Source of the DNA: Cellvibrionales bacterium UBA7375
GTDB lineage: Bacteria > Pseudomonadota > Gammaproteobacteria > Pseudomonadales > Porticoccaceae
Direction: 5' to 3'
NCBI GenBank assembly: GCA_949487135.1
Contig: CATAJQ010000046.1
Coordinates: 1-62,372, forward strand
DNA length: 62,372 nt
Shown here: in pieces, positions 51,243-60,807 of the stretch
Numbering within the stretch: position 1 is the stretch's first letter
Layout of the letters: every line of letters begins with the position of its first letter
Position numbers and translations under genes: made by a program
Notes under the pieces: generated by a model
The model's input: only the letters and a program-made list of their open reading frames with translations
Database searches by the model: none
Told to the model about the DNA's origin: nothing

Positions 51243-51854
51243 ATGGAAAAGTGGAATGCACCCAAACATATAAAACAACTTGCCGGTGTTGATGAGGTTG
51301 GCAGAGGTCCACTAGCCGGTGATGTGGTCACCGCTGCAGTTATTTTACCTGCCAATCATGATATTCAAGGCTTAGCAGATTCCAAAGCGCTATCTGCACA
51401 TCAGCGCGAGGTGTTGTATAAAGAAATTACCGAGCAAGCGATATGCCTGTGTGTGGCGAGAGCTTCAGTGGCAGAAATAGATCAGTACAATATTTTACAG
51501 TCCACCATGATGGCAATGCGCAGGGCGGTAATAGGTTTATCCGTTCAACCCGATTTTGTCGCCGTAGATGGTAACCGCGTTCCTAAATGGGAATATCCGT
51601 CAGAAGCGGTAGTAAAAGGAGACGGTCGGGTCGAGGTAATTAGTGCCGCTTCGATTGTTGCCAAAGTTGTACGTGACAGAGAAATGGTAGAGTTTGAGGC
51701 TAAGTATCCCGGCTATGGATTTGCTCAAAATAAAGGCTATGGTACGGCGCAACATATGGAAGCTTTAAAACGTTTAGGTGCCACGCCAATTCATCGTCGG
51801 TCATTTGCACCGGTCAGTGAAAACTTGTTGCCACAGCAACAAACTTTATTATAA
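51243..51854 (+). CDS. rnhB: Ribonuclease HII
   Basis: Removes ribonucleotides from DNA and RNA from RNA-DNA hybrids. The 203-residue protein carries the acidic pair Asp17-Glu18 in [15 protein letters not shown], a further acidic residue in FVAVDGNR, and [12 protein letters not shown]. It follows lpxB and precedes dnaE; the 100 bp before dnaE contain only an imperfect hairpin (CTTTGGCT with AGCCGAAG). Confidence 0.97.
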   Translation: MEKWNAPKHIKQLAGVDEVGRGPLAGDVVTAAVILPANHDIQGLADSKALSAHQREVLYKEITEQAICLCVARASVAEIDQYNILQSTMMAMRRAVIGLSVQPDFVAVDGNRVPKWEYPSEAVVKGDGRVEVISAASIVAKVVRDREMVEFEAKYPGYGFAQNKGYGTAQHMEALKRLGATPIHRRSFAPVSENLLPQQQTLL

Positions 51855-51954
51855 AAATATAATTTTAAGCGCTTTGGCTTGAGTTAATTCAGCCGAAGCT
51901 ATACATTAAATTCTATGAATACTTTTTATTTAATTGGCATATTAAGAAAACATT

Positions 51955-54900
51955 ATGAGCTCTGAGTTTGTCCATCTTCGCTTGCACTCCGAGTACTCAT
52001 TGGTCGATGGGCTTGTACGTATTAAGCCGTTGGCAAAAAAAGTTGCCGAAATGGGTATGCCTGCGGTTGCATTGACAGATTTTAATAATTTCTTTGGTCT
52101 CATTAAGTTTTACAAGGCAGTTCAGGGGTCGGGTGTTAAACCTATTCTGGGGGCAGATGTCCTACTTGCTGATCAGGTTGAAGCTACACCAACCCAGTTG
52201 GTGTTAATAGCTTCTGATATCAAAGGCTATCGCAATCTAACTCAGCTTATTTCTCGCGCCTATCTTGATGGACAGCGCCAAGCGGTGCCGATTATCGATA
52301 AGTCGTGGCTGTCGTCACATAATGAGGGCTTAATCGCACTATCTGGCGGCCGCCAAGGTGAAGTTGGCGTAGCCCTAGTATCTGGCCGTTATGCCGAAGC
52401 AGAAGCCACTCTGCGTGACATGATGGGATTATTCCCTAATCGTTTCTATTTGGAGTTGCAGCGTACCAATCGCCCAGATGAAGAAGATTACATTCATACA
52501 GCGGTTACCCTGGCTGAACGCTGTGAATGTCCGGTAGTAGCAACCAATGATGTACGATTTATTGAATCCAGCGAATTCGAAGCTCATGAGGCCAGAGTCT
52601 GTATCTATGAGGGACGAGCATTAGATGACCCTCGTCGCGAGCGTCGCTATTCTGAGACCCAGTATCTAAAAAGCCCCAAAGAAATGGCAGAGCTTTTTAG
52701 CGATATTCCCGAAGCACTGCAAAATACCGTTGAAATTGCCAAACGCTGTAATGTCGATCTTAGTTTTGGTGAATATTTCCTCCCGGATTACCCGATTCCC
52801 GAGGGTATGACCATTGATGAATTTTTGATTCAGGTATCCGAAGAAGGGCTTGAGCAGCGCTTAGCAAGCCTGTTTGATATAACTACCGAAGACTATCCAG
52901 CCACCCGCGAAAGTTATTATCAGCGGCTTAAATTCGAGCTGGATATTATTATTCAGATGGGTTTCCCCGGTTATTTCTTAATCGTAATGGATTTTATTCG
53001 TTGGGCTAAAGACAACAAAATTCCGGTTGGCCCCGGCCGTGGTTCAGGTGCAGGTTCACTGGTGGCTTACTCGCTTAAAATTACTGATTTAGATCCGATC
53101 GAATATGACCTGCTGTTTGAGCGATTCCTTAATCCAGAGCGGGTTTCAATGCCTGATTTCGATATCGATTTCTGTATGGAAGGTCGCGATAAGGTAATCG
53201 CCTATGTTGCCGAGCGCTATGGTCGCAATGCTGTATCCCAGATTGTGACTTTCGGGACCATGGCGGCCAAGGCGGTGGTGCGAGATGTAGCGCGGGTTCA
53301 GGGTAAATCCTACGGTCTGGCAGACAAGCTGTCTAAGCTTATTCCGTTTGAAGTGGGGATGACCCTCGAGAAAGCGGTGGAAGAAGAGGAAGCACTTCAG
53401 GAGTTTTTAAAGCAAGATGATGAAGCCTCAGAAATTTGGTCTATGGCACTTCAACTTGAAGGTATTTCCCGAAACTGTGGTAAGCACGCCGGTGGTGTAG
53501 TAATTGCGCCTACAGAAATCACAGATTTCTCTCCAATTTACTGTGATGAAACAGGCTCTGGTGTTGTTACCCAGTTTGATAAGAACGATGTAGAAGAAGC
53601 AGGGTTAATTAAGTTCGATTTCCTTGGTTTGCGCACACTGACGATTATCGATTGGGCAGTACAGATGATTAATAAGGATCGTGCAGCCAATAGTGAAGAG
53701 TTGCTCGATATAGAGAAGATTCCGCTGGATGATCAAAAAACTTTCGAACTGATGCAGCGCGCCGAGACAACCGCAGTGTTCCAGTTGGAATCTCGCGGTA
53801 TGAAAGAGCTAATTAAAAAGTTGGGGCCAGACCGCTTTGAAGATATTGTGGCATTGGTTGCACTGTTTAGACCCGGGCCACTGCAGTCAGGCATGGTCGA
53901 TGACTTTATCAATCGAAAAAAAGGTCGAGCCGAGGTTAGTTACCCTCATTCGCTGTATCAGCATGAGAGCTTGAAGCCAGCATTAGAGCCGACCTATGGC
54001 ATTATTCTCTATCAAGAGCAGGTGATGCAGATTGCACAGGAGATGGGGGGCTATACCCTTGGTGGTGCAGATTTATTACGTCGGGCTATGGGTAAAAAGA
54101 AAGCCGAAGAAATGGCCAAACAACGGGAGCTATTTGTAAGTGGGGCGATTGAAAAGGGTCATAGTGAATCATTGGCATCTAATATCTTTGATTTGATGGA
54201 AAAGTTTGCTGGCTATGGTTTTAATAAATCCCACTCCGCTGCTTACGCGTTGGTTGCCTATCAAACTGGCTGGTTAAAAACCCATTATCCGGCTGAATTT
54301 ATGGCCGCTACTATGTCTTCCGATATGGATAAGACCGATAAGGTTGTCACCTTTATCGATGAATGCCGATCGATGGAGTTAGAGTTGTCGCCCCCCGATG
54401 TAAATCGAGGTCGATACCAATTTAGCGTGGGCGATCAGGGTCAGGTGATCTACGGATTAGGCGCAATCAAAGGGCTTGGTGAAGGGCCCATTGAAAATAT
54501 TATTCAATCTCGTGAGCAGGATGGCCCCTTTACCGATCTTATTAACTTTTGCGCCAGAGTAGACGGTAGAAAAGTTAATAAAAGGGCAATTGAAGCACTG
54601 ATACGAAGTGGGGCACTGGATGAAATAGGTCCAGGAGGTGAAATAGGCTATCGACGTGCAGTGATGCTTGCAGGCATGGATCAGGCTCTAAAAATGGCTG
54701 AACAACAGGCGCGTGATGTCAGCAGTGGTATGACGGACCTATTCGGTGGCGCCATGGTTGAAAGCACAGAGCAAAATCCCTATGAAAACTTTATATCTAC
54801 CAAGCCATTCACCGTTCGAGAGCGTTTAGGTGGAGAAAAAGACACCCTAGGTCTCTACCTTACAGGCCACCCCATTGATGAGTACGAAGATGAGCTAAAA

Positions 54901-55452
54901 CAAATGTTGCCTCAGCGTATTGTCGATCTTCGTTCTGATAAAGAAAAATCCACCGTGTATGGCATGGTAGTTGGTATGCGGGTGCTAAAAAATAAGCGTG
55001 GAGATAGTTTCGCCTTTATCACCCTAGATGATAAAAGTGGTCGCTTAGAATTGTCGGTATGGGCTGAGCAGTTTGATATGTACCGCAATATTCTCAATAA
55101 AGATGCACTGCTGGTAGTCAAGGGTTCGGTATCTGAGGATAACTATACCGGTGGGCTAAAAATGGTGGCTGAATCAATACAGTCTATTTATGAAGCCCGT
55201 TGTAGCAAGCTCGAAAAATTACGTATATCGGTTGCCAAAGCCGATATTGGCAACGGCTGGGTCAACGTTTTCCACAATTCGCTTAATGACTACAAAGATG
55301 GCTCATGCCCGGTGGTGTTAGACTATGCTCATCCAACAGCAGCAGGGCAGTTTACTCTCGGGGAGCAATGGCATGTTAAACCCAAAGATGAGCTAATTGC
55401 CCGCTTAAAAGAACAATTTGGCAGCGCTAATGTTAATTTGGACTATGGTTAA
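51955..55452 (+). CDS. dnaE: DNA polymerase III alpha subunit
   Basis: Catalytic subunit of the replicative polymerase. The 1165-residue protein (1160 in E. coli) has the PHP domain at the N-terminus (HLRLHSEYSLVDGLVRI), the polymerase region with GPGRGSGAGSLVAY and the catalytic aspartates Asp401 and Asp403 in MPDFDIDFC, NKSHSAAYALVAY, an HhH region, and a C-terminal OB fold (VYGMVVGMRVLKNKRGD). It has only a poor ribosome site, in line with low expression. Confidence 0.98.
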   Translation: MSSEFVHLRLHSEYSLVDGLVRIKPLAKKVAEMGMPAVALTDFNNFFGLIKFYKAVQGSGVKPILGADVLLADQVEATPTQLVLIASDIKGYRNLTQLISRAYLDGQRQAVPIIDKSWLSSHNEGLIALSGGRQGEVGVALVSGRYAEAEATLRDMMGLFPNRFYLELQRTNRPDEEDYIHTAVTLAERCECPVVATNDVRFIESSEFEAHEARVCIYEGRALDDPRRERRYSETQYLKSPKEMAELFSDIPEALQNTVEIAKRCNVDLSFGEYFLPDYPIPEGMTIDEFLIQVSEEGLEQRLASLFDITTEDYPATRESYYQRLKFELDIIIQMGFPGYFLIVMDFIRWAKDNKIPVGPGRGSGAGSLVAYSLKITDLDPIEYDLLFERFLNPERVSMPDFDIDFCMEGRDKVIAYVAERYGRNAVSQIVTFGTMAAKAVVRDVARVQGKSYGLADKLSKLIPFEVGMTLEKAVEEEEALQEFLKQDDEASEIWSMALQLEGISRNCGKHAGGVVIAPTEITDFSPIYCDETGSGVVTQFDKNDVEEAGLIKFDFLGLRTLTIIDWAVQMINKDRAANSEELLDIEKIPLDDQKTFELMQRAETTAVFQLESRGMKELIKKLGPDRFEDIVALVALFRPGPLQSGMVDDFINRKKGRAEVSYPHSLYQHESLKPALEPTYGIILYQEQVMQIAQEMGGYTLGGADLLRRAMGKKKAEEMAKQRELFVSGAIEKGHSESLASNIFDLMEKFAGYGFNKSHSAAYALVAYQTGWLKTHYPAEFMAATMSSDMDKTDKVVTFIDECRSMELELSPPDVNRGRYQFSVGDQGQVIYGLGAIKGLGEGPIENIIQSREQDGPFTDLINFCARVDGRKVNKRAIEALIRSGALDEIGPGGEIGYRRAVMLAGMDQALKMAEQQARDVSSGMTDLFGGAMVESTEQNPYENFISTKPFTVRERLGGEKDTLGLYLTGHPIDEYEDELKQMLPQRIVDLRSDKEKSTVYGMVVGMRVLKNKRGDSFAFITLDDKSGRLELSVWAEQFDMYRNILNKDALLVVKGSVSEDNYTGGLKMVAESIQSIYEARCSKLEKLRISVAKADIGNGWVNVFHNSLNDYKDGSCPVVLDYAHPTAAGQFTLGEQWHVKPKDELIARLKEQFGSANVNLDYG

Positions 55453-55570
55453 GTGCATTTTGTACCAATCGTATAAATATAGAAAACTGGGCTAGCGATA
55501 ATTGCACTAGACGTTTAAAATAGCGCATTGCAAAAATAACTGCCCAGAGCCAACAGAGACAGAGTACCGC

Positions 55571-56518
55571 ATGAATTTAAACTATTTATCTTTTGAACAG
55601 CCGATTGCTGACTTAGAAGGAAAAATTGAAGAACTACAGCTAGTTGGCAACGACAGTGATATCAATATTGCTGAAGAAATTTCAAAATTGCGAGAAAAAT
55701 CGCGCAAGCTAACCGAAAGCATCTACTCAAAGCTTACGCCATGGGATGTGGTTCAGGTAGCACGTCATCCGCAAAGACCCTATGCTCTAGACTATATACA
55801 GCGCATCTTTACCGATTGGGAAGAAATGCACGGAGACCGTCATTTTGGTGATGACAACGCGATTGTTGGCGGCGTTGCGCGTCTCAATGGCAAGCCAGTG
55901 ATGGTGATTGGCGAAGAAAAAGGTCGCGGTGTTAATGATAAAGTTATGCGTAACTTTGGTATGCCTAAGGCTGAGGGCTATCGTAAAGCTCTACGTTTAA
56001 TGGAGCTTGCTGAGCGATTTAATCTGCCGGTAATTACTCTAATTGATACGCCGGGAGCCTATCCTGGTATCGATTCTGAAGAGCGCAATATCTCAGAATC
56101 TATTGCACAAAACCTCGCAGTAATGTCACGTCTTAAAACGCCTATTATCTGTACCGTTATTGGTGAGGGTAGTTCTGGTGGTGCACTGGCTATTGGTGTG
56201 GGTGATAGACTGAATATGTTGCAGTACAGCACTTACTTTGTGATTTCACCTGAGGGCTGTGCCAATATTATTTGGAAAACCAGCGAAAAAGCGCCGCAGG
56301 CGGCGGAGGCCATGGGTGTAACTTCAGATAATCTTGAGCAATTAGGCATTGTGGATGAGACTATTCCAGAACCACTCGGTGGTGCCCATCGTGATATAGA
56401 TACCATGAGTGAAAACATCAAGCAGCATCTTGCGGGTCAGCTCGAAGAGTTGCAAAAAATACCAACAGAAGAACTGCTAGAGCAGCGCTATCAGCGAGTA
56501 ATGTCCTACGGTAACTAA
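55571..56518 (+). CDS. accA: Acetyl-CoA carboxylase carboxyltransferase alpha subunit
   Basis: With AccD transfers the carboxyl group from biotin to acetyl-CoA, making malonyl-CoA. The 315-residue protein matches E. coli AccA (319): it begins [19 protein letters not shown] and has [30 protein letters not shown] and [15 protein letters not shown], which forms the carboxybiotin site. It ends the long plus-strand run and converges on an unrecognised gene. Confidence 0.98.
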   Translation: MNLNYLSFEQPIADLEGKIEELQLVGNDSDINIAEEISKLREKSRKLTESIYSKLTPWDVVQVARHPQRPYALDYIQRIFTDWEEMHGDRHFGDDNAIVGGVARLNGKPVMVIGEEKGRGVNDKVMRNFGMPKAEGYRKALRLMELAERFNLPVITLIDTPGAYPGIDSEERNISESIAQNLAVMSRLKTPIICTVIGEGSSGGALAIGVGDRLNMLQYSTYFVISPEGCANIIWKTSEKAPQAAEAMGVTSDNLEQLGIVDETIPEPLGGAHRDIDTMSENIKQHLAGQLEELQKIPTEELLEQRYQRVMSYGN

Positions 56519-56532
56519 TTTATTTAGTTACC
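56510..56532. terminator. Hairpin holding both stop codons of accA and the converging gene
   Basis: GGTAACTAA (56510-56518) and TTAGTTACC (56524-56532) are perfect 9-bp arms. The accA TAA is in one arm and the minus-strand gene's TAA in the other. The T-run is weak, so termination strength is uncertain. Confidence 0.45.
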
Positions 56533-57223
56533 CATCTTTTAATAGCGATATCGCCGCCAATGCCTCTGGGTCATTAGACTTAAGCTTGTTGGCGATATGA
56601 TGTTGAAAGAAATAGTGAAAATCCTTGTTCTTATCCGCCGCATAAAGGCAATCATCGCCTGGCAATACTGGGGTACTTACCAATTTTTCCTCATCGGCAA
56701 TCATAGCTTCAATTGAGCCATTATTTAAAAGCCGCCAGCTAATCACTTCTTTTAATGTGATGCTAGAAAAACCATCGTTCGATAGAACTGCATGGGTGCC
56801 AATAGTATCCGGTACCTCTTGGATCACATCCTGTTCAGATTCACAATGGTAATCGTAATAATCAGCCGCAGTTTCAAGTTCAACCACCTTATGAAGGGGA
56901 GCGGTAAAAAATAACTCCTCAACACCCTGATCAAAATAACCCTTCCACTGGCCATTTAACGGATCATTTATTTCATCACAGGCGATAAGCTCATCTAGCC
57001 AAGGCACTAGACCGATAACTTCGCCATTGGTTCTAAGGCCCCAAGCTAAGACTCTAACAGAAAATAGTTTTTCAGGATTTTGAGCATTGCTGTAGAGCAT
57101 TTCTAAGCCGTCGAGTTCCGGCGCGATACGAATTATTTTATTGTCAGAAAGTTCAGAGATTGGCTTGCGAGTGAAAATATCAATTACATTGTCCATCGGG
57201 TGATCAATGGCGTGGTTAGGCAT
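56528..57223 (-). CDS. Unrecognised acidic cytoplasmic protein
   Basis: I do not recognise this 231-residue protein. The start at the ATG 57221-57223 is clear: AAGGAG sits eight bases upstream, although the frame stays open to 57301. It has no signal peptide or membrane segment and is acidic, with a C-terminus rich in charged and helical sequence (YFFQHHIANKLKSNDPEA). The middle repeats a pattern of short beta-like stretches with LGLVPWLDELIACDE-like and ISWRLLNNGSIEAMIADEE segments. It is convergent with accA and lies after a broken prepilin gene. Nothing in the sequence points to a function. Confidence 0.75.
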   Translation of the reverse strand: MPNHAIDHPMDNVIDIFTRKPISELSDNKIIRIAPELDGLEMLYSNAQNPEKLFSVRVLAWGLRTNGEVIGLVPWLDELIACDEINDPLNGQWKGYFDQGVEELFFTAPLHKVVELETAADYYDYHCESEQDVIQEVPDTIGTHAVLSNDGFSSITLKEVISWRLLNNGSIEAMIADEEKLVSTPVLPGDDCLYAADKNKDFHYFFQHHIANKLKSNDPEALAAISLLKDG

Positions 57224-57412
57224 GGATACATCTCCTTCTGGTAGTCGATGGTCGAAACAGCTAACACTACATAAGGTACTCCAGAATTGGATAAAGCACA
57301 ATAGTTTGTGCTTTATTAAATATACTTATTTGAAATTTTTTAAGAAAAAAAGTTTTGTTATAAAGTATTATAAATACGGGTAATTATATTCTGTTAGTAT
57401 AAGGATCGAATT

Positions 57413-57970
57413 TTAGTTCAAATAAATAAGCAGGTTATGCGCATCAGAGGAGCTGGCTCTGATATCAATCTCTCTGCAAGAACTTTCGTAAACCCCAATC
57501 ATGCTTCCACTGAATGTCATTTTCACTGACTCACAAGATGATTTATTTGGGAATGGACCATAAACTAAGTTCGCGTTGTTAGGTTGACTAAATCCACTCG
57601 AAAAGCCTTGGGTCGTCGAACCAGTTTGGGATACTGAGCTACTATTTGTTTTTGCAACGCCGCTGGTGAAACGAATGGTTCCACCTATACCATTTGTACC
57701 ACTCATGGAGGGGAGTGTGGGAGTGTTATTATCTATATTTATACTTGACGTAAGTGCATTCCAGTCATCAAATATTTCTGCCAATTCTCGTTTTGCGATA
57801 AGTTGACGACTTTTATCCGTTAAATCTGAACCCTGTTTTTAAAATGCAATCGAGGCAATCGCGCTAATGGTGAGGGCGATTATGACTGGAACCAGAGTAT
57901 TACCTTGCTGAGATACTGGGTAATACGTTAAGCGATTATCTTTTCTGCCATATTTGCCTGTATTATTCAT
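57413..57970 (-). pseudogene. Type IV prepilin-like gene broken by an in-frame TAA
   Basis: Reading from the ATG at 57968-57970 gives a 43-residue start with a prepilin-like signal: basic leader, then QQG/NTLVPVIIALTISAIASIAF, in which Gly23 would be the prepilin peptidase site. Codon 44 is TAA (57839-57841). The same frame then continues KQGSDLTDKSRQLIAKRELA and EIFDDWNAL to a stop at 57413, about 140 more residues, with two cysteines near the end (SSCESV, SSCREI) that could form the pilin disulfide. Frame is kept on both sides, so one base change (such as TTA to TAA) explains it. The first residue of the mature form is Asn and there is no Glu5, as in some minor pilins. Confidence 0.8.
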
Positions 57971-58188
57971 CCTTATAGCACCTCATAACAGATTTTTCTT
58001 GATGTCTACACTGTTAATAATAGCCTGATGTCCAATAAAAACTATTACCCATAAGTATTAACAATAAGGAATAAACTCAGTAGATGTTTAAGCTTCGACT
58101 CGTTCGCTGTTAATATATTTGTATGCTTACATTGAAGGATAATGTCTGTCTAACATAGCTTATTCCAGCACACACTTGATGATTAAAA

Positions 58189-58752
58189 ATGAATTCACCT
58201 GACCAACAACGATTGCAGTTAATTAACCAGTTATTTGATAGATTATTTCTTAAAGCTGAAAATACCCAATTAATGAGTGGTGCAGAAGAACCACTTTATA
58301 AGCCATCATTAACAGCCAATGAACCACATCAATTATTTTTTAGAGAAAATTTTGTATCCAGTGCTCTGCATGAAATAGCACATTGGTGTATTGCCGGTAA
58401 AGAACGGCGCTTACTGCAAGATTTTGGCTATTGGTATCAACCGGATGGCCGTACTTCCCGTCAGCAAGAGAAATTTGAATCGGTTGAGATTAAGCCACAG
58501 GCCTTAGAGTGGATTTTTTCCAATGCCTGCGGTCAAAAATTTACCCCAAGTGCTGATAATCTTAATGCCTTAGAAGGTTGTAGTAGCGATGATACGGCAT
58601 TTAAACAGGCATTGGTTAAGCAGGCACAAGACTGGTGTCAAACTCAAGTATTGCCATCTCGAGCGAAGATTTTTATCGATGCACTCGTTAAACAATTTGA
58701 TGCTGCTGATCCTTTTAATCTAGAGTATTATCAACTCAGTTATTTGGCCTAA
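58189..58752 (+). CDS. epmC: Elongation factor P hydroxylase
   Basis: Hydroxylates the beta-lysylated lysine of EF-P. The 187-residue protein (YfcM family) has the metal-binding HEIAHW at residues 61-66, followed by CIAGKERR, DFGYWYQPDGR and EIKPQALEW. No epmA or epmB lies in the window. The 218 bp upstream, back to the prepilin pseudogene, hold no gene I can see. It is followed by the xni-like gene after 10 bp. Confidence 0.92.
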   Translation: MNSPDQQRLQLINQLFDRLFLKAENTQLMSGAEEPLYKPSLTANEPHQLFFRENFVSSALHEIAHWCIAGKERRLLQDFGYWYQPDGRTSRQQEKFESVEIKPQALEWIFSNACGQKFTPSADNLNALEGCSSDDTAFKQALVKQAQDWCQTQVLPSRAKIFIDALVKQFDAADPFNLEYYQLSYLA

Positions 58753-58762
58753 GCAATTAATC

Positions 58763-59674
58763 ATGCAAGTGTTACTTATAGATTCATCGATTTATATCTT
58801 TAAGAGTTATTTTTCGCTACCCGAGAAATGGCATGCCGATGAAAACCAATACCCAACACAGGCGGTGTTCGGCTTTACTCACTTTTTACTAGAGTTACTT
58901 AAAAAACAGCAGCCACAATATATTTTCTGCGCCTTTGATGAAAGCTTACAAACAGGCTTTCGTCATCAGTTGTGTCCCAATTATAAAATCAACCGCGAAT
59001 TGCCAGACGAAGCCTTAGCGTTTCAACTCAATGCCTGTCGACAGCTGTGTCGCGTGTTGGGTATTTGCGAAATGGCATCGAATAAGTATGAGGCTGATGA
59101 TCTTTTGGGTGCTATGGCTAAACAGGTTAGAAAGGCAGGTATGCAACCAGTCATCGTCTCTCGCGATAAGGATTTGACGCAAATTATCCAACAGGGTGAT
59201 CTGTATTGGGATATAGGTAAGTCCCAGCCTAAAGATTACAAACAGTTAGAGTCTGACCTTGGGGTTGGCTGTCATCAAATGGCGGATTATTTGGCTTTAG
59301 TGGGAGACTCTAGCGATAGTATTGTCGGTGTGCCGGGGGTTGGTCCCAAAACTGCCCGTGAATTACTATCCTGGATGCCATCCATAGATCATATTATAGA
59401 AAACAGCGATCAGCTTGGGGATCTACCCATTCGCGGTGCAGCCAAACTAAGTGATAAGATAGTGCACAATAAAGATCAACTTTTGTTGTCGCGTAAACTA
59501 GCCACCATAGTGACGGATATAGAAGAAACCCCTAGTTGCGACAAAATACAGTGGCAGGGGATCTATCAGGATGCATTTACCCTATTTGCCGACGAGATGG
59601 GCTTTGGTGATGTGTTTAATCGCCGCACGGCTGATTTGAGACAAAGACAGTTTCAACACGTATCGGGTAGCTAA
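58763..59674 (+). CDS. Flap endonuclease Xni-like 5'-3' exonuclease
   Basis: Structure-specific nuclease related to the N-terminal domain of DNA polymerase I. The 303-residue protein has the metal-site residues in LLIDSSIYIFKSYFS, CAFDESLQTGFRHQ, NKYEADDLLGAMA and VSRDKDLTQII, and a helix-hairpin-helix GVPGVGPKTARELL near residue 195. It is longer than E. coli Xni (251), and standalone exonucleases of this family are also annotated under other names, so I leave the symbol blank. It lies between epmC and pdxB. Confidence 0.88.
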   Translation: MQVLLIDSSIYIFKSYFSLPEKWHADENQYPTQAVFGFTHFLLELLKKQQPQYIFCAFDESLQTGFRHQLCPNYKINRELPDEALAFQLNACRQLCRVLGICEMASNKYEADDLLGAMAKQVRKAGMQPVIVSRDKDLTQIIQQGDLYWDIGKSQPKDYKQLESDLGVGCHQMADYLALVGDSSDSIVGVPGVGPKTARELLSWMPSIDHIIENSDQLGDLPIRGAAKLSDKIVHNKDQLLLSRKLATIVTDIEETPSCDKIQWQGIYQDAFTLFADEMGFGDVFNRRTADLRQRQFQHVSGS

Positions 59675-59695
59675 ATAAATGATAAAAAGGTTCAA

Positions 59696-60802
59696 ATGAC
59701 CAGTCCACGCATCATTGCCGATCAAAATATGCCCCTTGTAGAGGACTACTTTGGCCAACTAGGTAAAGTAATGATGATGCCTGGTCGAGATATTAATCGT
59801 CAAAGCATTGAAGGTGCTGAAATCCTATTGGTGCGATCGGTGACTCAGGTTAATAAAAGCCTACTAGAAGGCAGTTCTGTGCGCTTTGTAGGCTCGGCAA
59901 CTGCCGGTACCGACCATATAGATCTTGATTATCTCAATAATAAGAGTATCCAATTTAGCCATGCACCGGGCTCTAATGCAGATGCAGTTGTGCAATATGT
60001 GCTTTCCGCCTTTAGTCACTTAAAACCTCAATGGCAACAGAGTAGGGTGGGTATTGTCGGCTGTGGTAATGTGGGTGGTCGTCTTTATCAAAAGCTAGTT
60101 AATTTGGGTATTGAGTGTCGCGTGTATGACCCGTTTCTAAACGCTAGTCAGATCCAAGATTTGGTGTCTTTTAACGAAGCTTTAGACTGCGATATTATTT
60201 CACTGCACACGCCGCTCACCACTGATGGTGAATTCCCAACCCATCATATGTTTAATCAGCAAGTGCTGGCGCAGCTCAAGCCAAATTGTTTGCTTATCAA
60301 TGCCGGCAGGGGTGCTGTCATCGATAACCTAGCCCTGATAGATAGACTTAGACAGTCCGACAATCTAAAGGTAGCCCTTGATGTCTGGGAGTCAGAGCCG
60401 CAGATTAATACTGAGCTATTAGACTTGGTGTCTATCGCCACACCCCATATAGCGGGCTATAGCACTGAGGGAAAAATACGCGGGACCAGTATGCTCTATG
60501 ATGCCTTATGTCGGTCATACTTAGACAGAGAGTTTATACAGCAACCCAGCATGTCGATGGAAGATAAAAAAGTACCCTTAGACGCTACAGGGAAGGTTTT
60601 AAGTCAACTATTACTTGAATGCTATAACATCGATGCCGATGATCAGCGTATGCGTGAGACATTAAAGCAGGGCGAGACAGGGCAGGGTTTTGATTATCTT
60701 CGTAAAACCTACCCACAGCGCAGAGAATATAGCCACTACAGGGTTGCTGCTGATACAGCACTTAACCGACAGTTAGACCTACTGGGATTTTCAATCGACT
60801 AA
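59696..60802 (+). CDS. pdxB: Erythronate-4-phosphate dehydrogenase
   Basis: Second step of the DXP-dependent pyridoxal phosphate pathway. The 368-residue D-2-hydroxyacid dehydrogenase has FVGSATAGTDHIDL, the NAD motif VGIVGCGNVGGRL, LINAGRGAVIDN with the substrate arginine, and the catalytic histidine in IATPHIAGYSTEGKIRGT. The extra C-terminal domain (from about 285) is characteristic of PdxB. It converges with alaA five bases away. Confidence 0.95.
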   Translation: MTSPRIIADQNMPLVEDYFGQLGKVMMMPGRDINRQSIEGAEILLVRSVTQVNKSLLEGSSVRFVGSATAGTDHIDLDYLNNKSIQFSHAPGSNADAVVQYVLSAFSHLKPQWQQSRVGIVGCGNVGGRLYQKLVNLGIECRVYDPFLNASQIQDLVSFNEALDCDIISLHTPLTTDGEFPTHHMFNQQVLAQLKPNCLLINAGRGAVIDNLALIDRLRQSDNLKVALDVWESEPQINTELLDLVSIATPHIAGYSTEGKIRGTSMLYDALCRSYLDREFIQQPSMSMEDKKVPLDATGKVLSQLLLECYNIDADDQRMRETLKQGETGQGFDYLRKTYPQRREYSHYRVAADTALNRQLDLLGFSID

Positions 60803-60807
60803 GGCGG

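Noticed and set aside
51882-51910. Imperfect hairpin between rnhB and dnaE as a terminator
   Set aside because: Eight-base stem with a wobble pair and no T-run; at most a minor element.
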